Assembly: GCA_014529385.2 (NCBI GenBank)
Contig: CM043962.1
Coordinates: 37,477,098-37,541,097, forward strand
Origin: Adiantum capillus-veneris
Taxonomy: Eukaryota; Streptophyta; Polypodiopsida; Polypodiales; Pteridaceae
Length of the DNA stretch: 64,000 nucleotides
Direction: 5' to 3'
The position numbers were made by a program, and so were the translations under genes. The notes beneath the pieces are model-generated. The model saw only the letters and a program-made list of their open reading frames with translations. It ran no database searches and was not told the origin of the DNA. Shown piece by piece: positions 53,914 to 64,000 of this stretch. The stretch's first letter is position 1, and each line of letters starts with the position of its first letter.

Positions 53914-54540
53914 CTAGATTTGGTTTGGTTTATCCACAAGTTGTGCTTTTGGTACCCAAATTTGCCTGACTCCTTGCATGCTACTTGTAGCATTTGTTTG
54001 TCGAGGAGATGGAGAAGATTTGATTCGTGGAATGGTCTTCTGATTGCATCTTTTCCATTCCTCCTTGCTTGGTGCAATAGGAACAATGAGTTTCCCTCCT
54101 TTAAGTGATAGCTTTAGCTGATTCGTATCCCAATCTGGTATTGCTTTGTATGTACGCATCCAAGGAATGCCAAGAATCATTGTCTCATTCATGTGTTCAT
54201 CTGGCAAGCATACAAACTGATGTGGACATGAACATCCATGTACTATCACGTTCAAGTTGACTACTCCCAATGTTGGAGTTGGATTCTTATTGCATCCTTT
54301 GATTGTCGTTATTCCTGCGGTCAATGCTTGACTTGTTGCGTTCCTGTATGTGGAATAATTGACCGCATTCACTCTAGCCCTTGTGTCTACCAAAGCATTG
54401 GTGCTATGATTGTTGAGTTGTACTTTGATGTGCAGATCCATTCCATCTAACCAGTAGTCATCTGTTGAAACTGCATCTTTAGGTAATTCCCATTGTTGAT
54501 CATCTAGTTCCAAAGTTTTGATGGGAATCGGTATCTGTGA
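53914..54540 (-). pseudogene. Protease 2 of element B (inverted; DTR instead of DTG)
   Basis: Minus strand: STDDYWLDGMDLHIKVQLNN, then ALVDTRARVNAV with Asp at 54385-54387 but Gly changed to Arg, IKGCNKNPTPTLGVVNLN, DEHMNETMILGIPWM, and MQGVRQIWVPKAQL. Collinear with C 34196-34930. The Gly-to-Arg change should kill any protease activity. Confidence 0.8.
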
Positions 54541-54905
54541 TTCTTAAGAGCAGCTTTACGCTTGAGTACCCGAAGTCTAGCTTCCTCTTGGGCTTCATCA
54601 ATAACCTGTTGTCACTTGATCTTCCTTTGTTTGGCTGCATGCATCCTCTCTAGCAATTCATTCGTTAGTGGCAAATTGTATTTCTTTAAACGACATCCAC
54701 TAATCCAATTAGCCATTGGTTCACCATCTAGGGTGTACAATTCTACTACTCCACTTGGAGATACTCCCTTTTTCTTAAACTTGGGAATGTGTTGCTTAAG
54801 GGAATAGACTAAAACTAAGTCCCCTTTCTTGAAATTTTTTGTGATTAAGTGGGAATCAAAAAATTGTTTTTGTTTCCGCTTTTGTGCATAGATATGAGCC
54901 AAGAC
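54541..54905 (-). pseudogene. Integrase C-terminus of element B (inverted)
   Basis: Minus strand LAHIYAQKRKQKQFFDSH, GDLVLVYSLKQHIPKFKKKG, WISGCRLKKYNLPLTNELLE, KQRKIK, TGA, and in the same frame EAQEEARLRVLKRKAALK. The last block matches the linker between integrase and protease 2 in A, supporting an originally continuous integrase-protease 2 frame. Confidence 0.82.
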
Positions 54906-56661
54906 GGACAAGCACAAAAATTTTCAACAAAATCAGAAGATGGAAGCGGGAAGCCTAAATTAGGGGACCAGGCCTACTTCTTCAAAATTCTTGCAGAATG
55001 AGCTATAGGAATCCGATTCTGGAAAATTTTGAGTCTAACATAGATTTTACGGCCTAATAGGACTAACAGGGGAATCTGGGAAAAATTGGTTCGAGAAGTC
55101 CAGGTATAGATATCCAAGGTAGGCTAAAACCACCTCATTTCCACTTGGAGCCTTTTCAGAAAGAGCATTTCGGCCTCTTTCGCGCGACATTTCTGGAGCC
55201 CACAGTTGACCTTTTCCAGCGCCGTCTCACACGAGACATGAGGGGTAAGTTCTTTACTCATCAATGATGCATTTTGTACGGCCGGTAGCTAGTCTAAAGC
55301 CCTAGAAAAAACCCTAGAAACCAAGCAGTGCACGAAGACCTACGACCTAAAACTGGCCATAGCGGCCTGCCAGTTTGACCAAATCGGATGGGATTTGAAC
55401 CATAGCATGCCCTAACATAATAGAACCTTTCCATACCATCAAATGACCATTCGGCTGGGTCAAGGGAGTCCCCAGTAGAGAAATTAGGGTTTTTGGCAAA
55501 TGCGAGAATTCCGACCTGACTCCACAGATGGCTTGCTAATGAGGTCCATATACGATGTATATGATTGGTTTGGTGAAATCCATCAAGAAAAGCCCTCTAA
55601 AAGCAGAAAATAGCTCGAAGGTTACAAAGCGTCAAATTTGACATACGAGGCCAAATTGACTCCAAATGAGCCAGAATTGGACAAGTAGCTTCACGACTAT
55701 GTTACGAACAAGTCCAAAGCTTCAAAGGTGACCGACCAACCCAACAGACAGAGTAATCACAAAAAACGGTGATTTCAGATTCGACAGAGCACAAAGTGAT
55801 GCCGGCATGACTAAACTTAACCAAATTCAATTTAGGACTTGTATTAGGTGTATGAAACATGTTTAGGTCAAAATTTGTGAGATTTGCAAAGTTTTTTTCA
55901 CTGTTGTAAATAATCGCGATTATTTACTTTTGCATTATTTTTGCTTGAAAATTGTCAAATCACCTTACCCATCATGTGTACACACCTATTACATGCCAAA
56001 AATCAAGTATGAGCCAAAATGACCACCCATTACTTGTAAAATTGCCAAAAAACGCAAAGAAGTCCTTGCAAGCCAAAATCTAGGTTATGAACAACTTTTC
56101 TTGATCCAAATAACCTCATATCTCATACCCAAGGTCTATACCATGCCTAGAACCAATTTATGCCAAAAAATGTCAATTTTGGAAGAAAAGTTAATAATCG
56201 CGATTATTTACGTTTTGGTCAAAATTGGAGAATTTGGATATTTTGTCAATTATACATCCAAAGTACATGTTGTGATAAGCCCACTAGCCAATTTTGAGTC
56301 AATTTGGATTTCAAAATCTCAAATTTCCTTATCTGGTACCATTTTCACCTTGTACATCCAAATGAGCCCATATTTCCCTCAGAGCATGTAATTGGCATGT
56401 ACTTCAAACCTATAAAGCTAAGTTTGCAAAAAGTTGAAAATTTTTTCCAGCTGTAAATAATCGCGATTATTTACTTTGGTTGCAAATTTTTGTTTTGACC
56501 ATACAAATTTGTTCCTTGCATGATTTTATGCATCTTTGCTTGTTCAAAAATTGATTTGAAGCAATTTGGACCAGATTATCAGCATTTCAGTCTAAAAGGA
56601 CATTCTAGAGAAAAGTCTGACAAATCTGCTAACTTTGCACTCTATCCCCTAAACAAGAGCA
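54906..56661 (+). other. Noncoding region before ORF3 of element B
   Basis: Contains CCTCTTTCGCGCGAC near 55174 (LTR R-like), a donor-like GGG|GTAAGTT at 55242-55251, and three palindromes at 55906-55927, 56190-56211 and 56453-56474. No conserved reading frame. Collinear with C 35690-37458. Confidence 0.7.
55906..56474. repeat. Element B distal palindrome array
   Basis: 55906-55927 and 56453-56474 are perfect 22-bp palindromes of GTAAATAATCG with its reverse complement; 56190-56211 has one mismatch. Spacing 284 and 263. These are the best preserved copies of this type. Confidence 0.92.
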
Positions 56662-59600
56662 ATGCAAGCCGCGGAGAAGGCCAAGAAGAAATTAAACCAA
56701 AAGGAGAAACTGCAAGAACTGCCCTCGTATCAACTAGACCCCGAGTCGATCAAAGCAGCAAAAGCATCCTACCTTTCTAAAGAACAGTTGGAAGAACACC
56801 ACACCACGGTCTTCACTGGCAGGTTTAAGAGTGAAGAATGGCATCGGGTGGAGTTGCAGCTCTTGCCTAAAGAGATCTATGATGTAGCTACAAAGCCAGA
56901 AACCAAAGAGGCTAACCGCAGGTTGGGGCTCCGACATTTATATGAACAAGAGCCTTGCGGAGTGGACTTTCAGAAAGCTTACGAGCTTCTGTCCACAATC
57001 AAAGAAGACGGAACCACCCAAATATCAGACAACCAAGGAAACAAGGTCGAGGTTGTAATTACAAAAGAAATAGTGGCAGAGGCACTCAGATTGCCCACTG
57101 AAGGGATGACAATGCGGGCAAGAGACAGGAAGACTGTGCGCACATTTACCAAGGAAATAGCCGCAGCTACATTCGTCAATCTCATCCACAAACAAGTGGA
57201 AGAGCCAGCCCGTCTGTACCATCAACACTTCCATTTCCTGGCAAAAAGACCACCAAGGTACACGACACCAAATCACGGCGTGGCCACCACCTTTACACAA
57301 GTTCTGAAGTCAACAACAAGGCAGCTTGTGGACCATGCGCAGTATGTCTTGACAACATTGAAGGCCACCAAGAAGGAGGGCAAATTAACATACTTGGGCA
57401 CGCCAGAAGTATTAACAAGAATAGCCTATCATGCCATCGGCATGGCCGACAACCTATCGCCTACCCCGGATCAGAATACATGGATCTTGGCAACACAACC
57501 CTCTCCAAGAGCTACAAGATCTGGAAAAAGATCATTTAAATCAGGTGATGAATCAGATGACAGCTCATCAGAGCGGCACAGCAGCGAAAGCTCTGACAAC
57601 GAAGAAAAAAGAGCTAGGAGGGAAGAGATGAAGAGGAAAGTTGTGGCTGCCCACCAAGAGGAGCCAGCTCAAAAACAAGCAAGATTTGAAAGAGAAAAAC
57701 AAGCTTACCAGTGCACTAGGCAAGCACAAGGAAAGGACCCAGAAAAGTGGGTACCCACAGGCCTGAAAGGACCTCGAACAAAGCATCATACAAGAAAAGA
57801 GGCCAAGGATCCAAAAGAGCATTTGGAAAGAATGTACCAAGAGGCCGAAGCCTTAAAGTTAAAAGAGGCCGAAGATGCGGAAAAGAAAGCTGAGGAAGCG
57901 GCTTCCCAAGAGCAAAGCCAGGCATCTCCCCGACCCACCTCACCGTTGTCGGACCAACAGGACCAGCCCATGCCTAGTCCACCACCATCACCGCCAGGCC
58001 ACCATACCAATGAAGAAGCTGAGACAGACAAATAAAAAGATTCTGAATTCACCCACCAAACGGAAGCTACACAAAAAGCTGACCACGCCGAAGAAGCTGA
58101 GCCAGAACCAGAGCAGGTAGTTGAAGGCACTCACAAGCCGGCGAATGACACTGATAAAGCAGTAGATACTAAAAAAGAACATACCACTATACCTGAGATA
58201 GAGCCCGAGACGGAGAAGGCAGAAAGGCCTGCAACTGAAGAGACGGTGAGGGTTGAGACCACACCACCTACTTCCACTCAGCCAGAAACTGCCGAGGTAT
58301 CAAAGCCTCAGGATGGCCAAGGAGAAGAACAACCATCCACCTCTACAGAACCACCAGCACCTACAACACAGCAAAAAGCAACACAAAAGACTGCCGGCAC
58401 ATCACAACTCGCAAGACAGGAGGAGTGACAGTCCAATGACGAAGTGATTTTACAAGTAAACGAGTATGCAAGGCATATGCAACTCACGACGGAGAAACTC
58501 CGCTCAGCAGCCTTCAAGCGCAGCACAAAAGCCAAGGAATTAGAAATGGTCATCGATGCTCTTCAAGGAGAGCTCGACGACAGGATGAGTACTATCAATG
58601 ATCTCCAAAGGCGAGTACAAGAGCTAAAGACACAAGCAGAACAGCATCAGATAGCCAAGGACAAACAACATAAGGAAATGGAGGAGTTAGGTGACCTCCT
58701 CACTAAATTATCTGATGCCTACAAAGTGAAAGATGAGCAGCTGACAGAAGTGACAAACGAACTTCTTACCACCTCTCTGTCAGCTCAAAAAATTCAAGTG
58801 CAGTTAGATGTAGCCAACGCTTCTCTCCAATATTTTGAACAGAGAATCAATGATCATGCCACTTTCTTGTGGCAAATAAGAGAAAATCTAGCCGTGGCCT
58901 CGATCAAGGGAGCAGATGAAGTGTACAAGGCACTTGAAAAGAAAAACAGAGATTTAGAACTAGAGTTGAAGCTTGAACAGTCACAACGCATAGACCTAGC
59001 ATTAATGCGGGTCCAAAGAGAGGAGGAGCTCCTAAAAGAGATTGCAGAACTGAAGCGTATGAATCAACTCCTCAGAGATGGAAAGCCCGACACACAGGAA
59101 GAGGCAGGCACTTTAGAGCCACCCCAAATTGACATCCCCTCGGTCTCGTTTGCTGAACTTGAGACGCAGTCTACAACAGAGCCGAGTGGTGACGAAGACT
59201 TTCAGGTCCAAATTATAGACGAAGATACAATGCCAATGGTCCAACTTTCAAAGGCTGAAGAAGACGCACTGAAAGAGAAGATCACCTTTAAAGAGGAAGA
59301 TGAGCAGTGGAAGGCCGCTATGGATTGGGAGTTGAGAGTTTTACACTCTGTCAACGTCACTCAACTCACTCCCAATCAAATCAACGCTCAATGGCACCAA
59401 CAATCCCTGCCATACCCTCTCATCAAGGTAGACCTCTTACAGGTAAAAGAAAGGTTTTACAAGGATATGCAAGAAGATGGTGCAGATAAAGACCACCCGA
59501 AGTGGAGGCTAAGTTGGCTGAACAAGAATCCAAGATACCTGATTCTGTTCACAAGAGCACATGCGGCCTTACAAAAAGATCCAACATTCTTTTTTGTACC

Positions 59601-60226
59601 TAGAGTAAGGACATGGCAAGCGCATGAAGCACTCCAGAAGAAGAGGCCAACTTGGCTCAATTTTCCCAGGCTACCAGCTCCAGAGAGAGGCCAAGCGATG
59701 GAAGAATACATGGTGAAAATCCTAACGGGCGCCATGACATTCTTCAAGAGTCTGCCAGATCTCTCCTGTGCAATGCTATATAAGATCTGTAGGATGCTAC
59801 TCACATGAATATAGGTTTTCAATGAGCCTGAGCAGACAGGAGCCCCACGGCTCTCATTCTTGGAAGGGAACAAAGGCCTATGCTACAATCTGAGTGGGCA
59901 ACCTTCAGAAGAAATCCTTTATGGATTCTATGCCATAATATGCTAACCTTTGAAGAGGCATTCTACACTGGCTTCTTCACCTGGCGAACGAAGATATTTG
60001 CGCCGGTGATAAGCAACCTCACATCAAGATTTGTAGGATACTTAGCGGTGAAACTGAAAAACCGAGTCACCATGCAATTTTTGCAAGTGCCAGAAAAAGA
60101 ACGCAAAATCAGATACCAAAAAGCACTAGAAGCACTGAAAGATCACGTCGCCCGCCCCGTCAACCCAAAGACTACTTCAGCCCATAAAGCTGTGTCAAGG
60201 GACGACACAGGCAAGGAGGGGGGGAA
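56662..60226 (+). CDS. ORF3 of element B: giant globular-coiled coil-globular protein
   Basis: ATG 56662. One frame to 59808 broken only by TAA 58033 and TGA 58426; TGA and TAG at 59806-59814, then a shift near 59930 into the frame ending in sequence that overlaps the PPT. About 1,190 codons in all. N-terminal domain: basic MQAAEKAKKK start, LPKEIYDVATKP, VDFQKAYELLSTIKEDGT, RPPRYTTP near residue 196, DHAQYVL, EVLTRIAYHAIGMADNLSP. Charged and Pro-rich linker with DQPMPSPPPSPP. Coiled coil from about 58480 to 59060 (KAKELEMVIDALQGELDD). C-terminal domain with RPTWLNFPRLPAPERG, LPDLSCAMLYKICRMLL, TFEEAFYTGFF. Same layout as A ORF3; family unknown. Confidence 0.8.
60213..60226 (+). other. Terminal polypurine tract of element B
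   Basis: AAGGAGGGGGGGAA directly before the TGTTAGC LTR start; it lies inside the last codons of the ORF3 frame (KEGGN). Confidence 0.88.
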
Positions 60227-61123
60227 TGTTAGCAACAAGCTAACGCGGACACCATTTTTCAGAGTTCTCCTTGTAAAACAATTATTATATTGATAAATCG
60301 GGAATATTGTAACTCCTATTTTCTTGGTAAACTTTGTAATTAATGAGCCGGGGCTACAAGCTTCCAGATTATATCAGCCAGTCAATTCCCAGCTTTGGTA
60401 GAACTCCAGATTATTACTTTTGACCACTCAAAAACCTTGGCTAAGGTATAAAAGCCAATTTTTGCAAGTTTTTTCGATAAGAAATACACAGCGTGAGCTA
60501 ACGGCGCTCGCGCTTCCCTCTCCCTCTCCGGTTGTCACATTGCGAATGCGTTTGTTGCATTGCAACCGTAGGTAAGAGCTCTACGCATTGACGTAAGCCA
60601 TTCACAGTATTTTGTAGCTTTTGGCATCACCGACGACCTACGACCTAATTTCATCATAACTAGGAATTTACACTTTTAAAACGAAAACTAAGCATAGGCG
60701 GGGTATTGGGGCATCATTGCTAAGCATTTAGATGCATTCTGGGTCGAAAACGACTAGGTCAAAAATCCATTGTTGTTAATAATCGCGATTTTAGAACTTG
60801 ATCAAAAGTGGGGTTTGAGGCCATAGACATGTGTGCTTAGGTCTTATAAACTTATCCTAGAAGTTTTGTTACGTTTGGATGTCATTTGATGTTGTAACGG
60901 ATGTGATTTTCTTGCCGATGAGCGATTGGCTTTTGGTGATTTCAGTCACTTGAGTGTAGCTTGAGTTAGATGCGAGTTGTTAGTTGTTTTCCGAGAGATT
61001 AACAACCTCTTGTAGCCTCTAAGCACTAGTCGAGTCAGCTTTGTCCCATGGTTTGACAAATTAATCGTCGTTCTCACTAATACTGCAATAAGATAGGATG
61101 GTGAGGTTAGACATGCATCCCAC
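60227..61123 (+). repeat. Element B 3' LTR
   Basis: Starts TGTTAGCAAC after the PPT, ends ATGCATCCCA(C) where it meets Copia sequence; about 897 bp. TATAAAAG at 60447-60454. CT-rich CTCGCGCTTCCCTCTCC near 60507, donor-like TAG|GTAAGAG near 60570, and the half palindrome TTAATAATCGCGATT at 60776-60790. Its U5 matches fragment F and LTR E. Confidence 0.9.
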
Positions 61124-62055
61124 GCTTGTTTTAAACCATACAAGCTCTTCTTTAATCTGTAAAACATTTTCTTTTTACCTTTTACTTCGTATCCCTTTGG
61201 TTGAATTATGTAAATTTCCTCCTCTAAGTCACCATGAGAGAATGTTGTATTTATATCCATTTGCTCAAGATTTAAATCACGAGCAGCCACAATGCTTAAG
61301 AAAAGCCTAATTGAGTTCATTTTGACAACACGAGAAAATATTTCATTGGTCAATATCTTTCTTTTGACAAAACCCTTTTACCACAAGCCTGAACTTGTAC
61401 CTTTTCTTCCCATCTTCTTCTTCCTTTAGCTTATACATCCATTTGTTTTGCAGTGTTGCGTGCTTACCTTTAGGAAACTCAACCAGCTCCTATGTTTGGT
61501 TGCAATGTAATGAGTCCATCTCCACTTGCATGCTCTTCATCCATTCTTCTTTGGATTCATGTTGCATAGCTTCTTCGTATGATTCCGGCTCTCCGAAATC
61601 TGAGACCAAGAGATGGTTGAAGGAAAAAACAAACCTTTTTGGTGGTCTATTTGCTCTTATGGATCTTTAGGGAATAGGATGAGGCTCTTTATTTGGTTGA
61701 TGTTGTAACACGTTGTCACTGTTTGCACTCCTTGAGTCTTCACCGTCCTCAAGCTCCATGTACTCATTACCTTTTTTTTTTGTTTGTTTTCTTTCCAAGT
61801 AATTTTTATACATATTTTGTTCATTGAAAATTACATCCCTACTTCTAAAGATTTTACCATCTCCAAGGTTTCATAGGGGATACCCAAAGTCAGCTTCTCC
61901 ATAGCCAATGAAGAAACACTTTCTGGACTTTTCATCTAGCTTTGTCCGTAGGCATCTATGTGCATGAAAGCCTCGCACCCAAACACTTTGAGAAATGCAT
62001 AATTCCTTCTGTGGTTCTCATAATTCCGTTGCTAGTATGCATAATCACAGTTCAA
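61124..62055 (-). pseudogene. Copia fragment (integrase end and RT start) cut by element B
   Basis: Minus strand: FLKVFGCEAFMH (62015), TKLDEKSRKCFFIGYGE, IFRSRDVIFNEQNMYKNYLE, ESKEEWMKSMQVEMDSLHCN, LQNKWMYKLKEEEDGKKRYK, AARDLNLEQMDINTTFSHGD, EEEIYIIQPKGYE and KKSLYGLKQA, where the LTR of element B begins. Several stops. A different Copia family from Copia 1. Confidence 0.8.
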
Positions 62056-62601
62056 TTTCTCATTAGCACTCTCTAAATTGCTATATGATTATTCCATTGC
62101 ACATTCTTAATTCTAATTTTCAATTATGCAAACAATTAACCTCTCCTAATCATAGATTAATGTATGATTAGCAATAAGAGAATTATCAACTTAGTCATTA
62201 TAGTTAATGAATGATAGAATCAAGCCAGCAATGTGATAAGGTTCGTCTATTTCATTCTATTACCACACAATGTTTATATAGCTATGTTTAGATTCAAATT
62301 GTTCAAATATTAGGATGTAAGTAGTATAATTAATTCCACAATTAATCCACTAGGAAAAAGGAATCCTCTCACCTATGCATGCGGTAAATCTGCAAATCTC
62401 TACTTGCATTAGGAAGTGATTAAGCATGCCTAATTCATCTCTAGTAAATAGATCAAGTAGAAATATGAAATTCTTAATTATTTAGGCCAAATAGTTAACC
62501 TTAGGGCCAATTCCCATAGAACAAGTAAGGGGCTATCAGAAATCTCTATGTCTTGAAGTAATCAGACCTCTTGTATAAAGGAGTTTGCTTATTGAAACTA
62601 A
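62056..62601. other. AT-rich noncoding stretch
   Basis: No reading frame or repeat that I can support. Confidence 0.3.
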
Positions 62602-62853
62602 TCCATCATTTTTAGTCGTATATGCACTCGAATATTAGCTTTCTTTTTTCAAGTTGTCAATTTAAGTAGTGAGTATAATACGGCCCCGGTAAAGAGAACT
62701 TGTTTCGGTGGTTCCCACAACCGCGAGGCTGGGACAAGCAACACAAATGGGAAGGGAAAAGCTCCCATGGTCGACCAAGTACTGGCCAACTCACGGAACA
62801 ATGACGAGGAAATTGTGGAGGTAGGTCACATTTTTAATTCAAGTTTTGCTTAA
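62602..62853 (+). CDS. Short open frame, possible exon or gag start
   Basis: 84 codons between stops, with a polar stretch EYNTAPVKRTCFGGSHN, GTSNTNGKGKAPMVDQV and NNDEEIVEV. A donor-like GAG|GTAGGT sits at 62818-62825 just after EIVE. No domain recognised; could be the start of gag of the element whose LTR may begin at 63291, or chance. Confidence 0.2.
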   Translation, partial: SIIFSRICTRILAFFFQVVNLSSEYNTAPVKRTCFGGSHNREAGTSNTNGKGKAPMVDQVLANSRNNDEEIVEVGHIFNSSFA

Positions 62854-63115
62854 TTTAACATTGCATTTGATAAGTTAGGAAAGAGCATATCCCTAAACAT
62901 GTTGGAGAAATCCAACAGAGTTCACAACATTTGAATTGAAATATACCTTAATTTCCAAGTAGGAAAGAATGATTGTTGGATATATTGTTTGAGATAGGAA
63001 AGAATGTTTGCTAGAGAAAATTTAGCTCGGCCTATTCATTTCTATTTCCAATGTTGATACTAGTCCAAACCCCCTCCTGATCAGGGGACAGAGTTCCTGG
63101 TTAAGGGCCCTTGAA

Positions 63116-63230
63116 TCCACGACTGCTATTTAAGCAGTGGATACCCACGTCTACTGGTTAAGCGGTGGGAACCCACGTCTTGCGTTCTATGCGGTGGGAA
63201 TGTCCATGTCTGCTGGTTAAGTGGTGGACA
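63116..63230. repeat. Minisatellite of four ~28-31 bp hairpin-forming units
   Basis: Units start CCAC at 63117, 63145, 63173 and CCAT at 63204, each ending in (C/A)GGTGG-like sequence. The first contains ACTGCTATTTAAGCAGT, an inverted repeat; the others keep the CCAC...GTGG stem. Lies 50 bp before a polypurine tract. Confidence 0.7.
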
Positions 63231-63280
63231 ACCTAGTTGTATGGGCAGCTAGGCGACAACGGGAGGAGTAAACTCTCGCT

Positions 63281-63290
63281 GGAGGGGGGA
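63281..63290 (+). other. Possible polypurine tract
   Basis: GGAGGGGGGA directly followed by TGTTGTACC, the pattern of PPT plus LTR start. Confidence 0.5.
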
Positions 63291-64000
63291 TGTTGTACCT
63301 CCAGAACATTGGAATTTTAATGAATAAGTTTGAGGAAAATTTTTACTAGAGTTACTGTCTTGGTGCCGCTTTGCAATACTGGTTGAAGGGGTGTCTTAAT
63401 GAACCTTGTGAATCGGATTCTAATCAAGGAACTTATATGTTGAACAACCATTGTGGTAGTAATTAGGACACACAAAGAAGTGTGAGTGTGGGGGTGGAAA
63501 GTGGGGGCTTTTGGCTCGGGTTGCCAATGCCTATGAGAAGGGTGGTCCCGATTGGTCGGGAACTCTCCGTCCCCATAGTGTTATAAATCGACATTAGTAT
63601 TACTCATTGCTCCAAGAGAGGCGAAGTCTCAAGTGTACGTGCCTCTGAAACATGGGGAAAAAGGCACTCGGGACTTCTCTCCTCTTGGAAGGTGGGTCTT
63701 AGGATCGCTAGATAAGTTAATCACGCTTCTCCTGTGGGGTGGAACTAGATCTCGATGATAGTAGGCTCGAACTCGACTCACTTTGTGATGAGAGATCATC
63801 CGCTAGATGAAACATAAACCCCTTTGTTTGCTTCCAGTGTAGATCTAGTGGCCACCAGGTTTACCATCAGATCCGTCGTTTAAGACGACGGGGTGGGGAC
63901 CTCACAATAAGCATCCAATCCTCCAACTTATAGAAGAGGCCCCGCAGTCTAAGGCGAATGAGGAGACAAGATTGCCCGACATGAACATGCTCGCTCGACA
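63291..64000 (+). mobile_element. Possible 3' LTR running off the window
   Basis: Begins TGTTGTACCT after the purine tract. TATAAAT at 63582-63588 lies about 290 bp in, a normal U3 length. No LTR end is reached by base 64000. A stem-loop CCGTCGT-TTAAG-ACGACGG occurs at 63873-63891. Confirmation needs the flanking sequence. Confidence 0.45.

Larger units (their letters stand above)
52959..54905 (-). other. Inverted 1.95-kb segment inside element B
   Basis: The segment reads in reverse relative to the rest of B. Its right end holds the integrase tail and protease 2 on the minus strand; its left end matches, in reverse, noncoding DNA of C around 35590-35690. Both breakpoints fit: integrase stops at DEQRL (52957) and resumes from LAHIYAQKRKQ (54900, minus strand), while C-like GACAGGCAC sequence resumes at about 54906 on the plus strand. 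Confidence 0.85.
43697..61123 (+). mobile_element. Element B: 17.4-kb family-B retrotransposon, 5'-truncated
   Basis: Leader (palindromes), gag, protease 1, linker, RT, RNase H, integrase, an inverted block containing the integrase tail and protease 2, palindromic noncoding region, ORF3, PPT and 3' LTR. It lacks its own 5' LTR and primer site; the leader begins abruptly at the inverted-repeat edge with F. Same gene order as element A, but protein and palindrome sequences are clearly a separate family. Frameshifts, a deletion after YMDD and altered active sites mean it is defective. Confidence 0.88.

Noticed and set aside
63873-63891. Rho-independent-terminator-like stem-loop
   Set aside because: Not meaningful in a plant nuclear LTR; no T-run and no gene upstream.

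Overview
The window is intergenic DNA from a land plant with a large, repeat-dense genome. Almost all of it is nested LTR retrotransposons; I found no host gene, tRNA or rRNA. Plant assignment rests on tRNA-Asp-type (Ty3/gypsy, as in Athila/Tat) and tRNA-iMet-type (Copia) primer sites, the Athila/Tat-like protease, RT and integrase, and plant-type Copia polyproteins. The species cannot be read from the sequence.

Layout: 1-4569 old debris (an unidentified decayed reading frame, a gypsy integrase remnant, part of an LTR here called E). 4570-23769 element A, a structurally complete 19.2-kb gypsy element with two ~930-bp LTRs and a CCCCC target duplication, inserted inside LTR E (which resumes at 23770-23848). 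23849-24212 scrap of a Copia integrase; 24213-28481 a decayed minus-strand Copia element with 3' LTR and primer site but no 5' LTR. 28530-38479 element C, a decayed, LTR-less copy of family B. 38480-39504 an unrelated LTR-like sequence and gag start. 39505-43590 fragment F, the 5' end of a family-B element on the minus strand. 43697-61123 element B on the plus strand, 5'-truncated, with a 3' LTR and a 1.95-kb internal inversion. 61124-62050 a Copia fragment cut by B. 62050-64000 noncoding DNA ending in what looks like a 3' LTR running off the edge.

The main result is the architecture shared by families A and B (11.5 kb or more of internal sequence): gag with a long N-terminal domain and two zinc knuckles; a stop codon at the same gag-pol position in all three copies; protease 1; a ~400-residue linker; RT; RNase H; two tandem copies of an integrase HHCC module; the DDE core; a second retropepsin-like domain after integrase; an internal polypurine tract (identical to the terminal one in A); a long noncoding region; and one giant ORF (about 1,130-1,190 codons, globular-coiled coil-globular) before the 3' LTR. 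The noncoding regions before gag and before the giant ORF carry arrays of perfect or near-perfect 18-22 bp palindromes spaced ~260-305 bp, with family-specific arms but a common TCGCGA core. A third palindrome type with the same core lies upstream of A.

All copies carry stops or frameshifts, so none is likely autonomous now. A is youngest: about two dozen LTR-LTR differences counted by eye in ~925 bp. Functions proposed for the palindromes, protease 2, internal tract and giant ORF are inferences.
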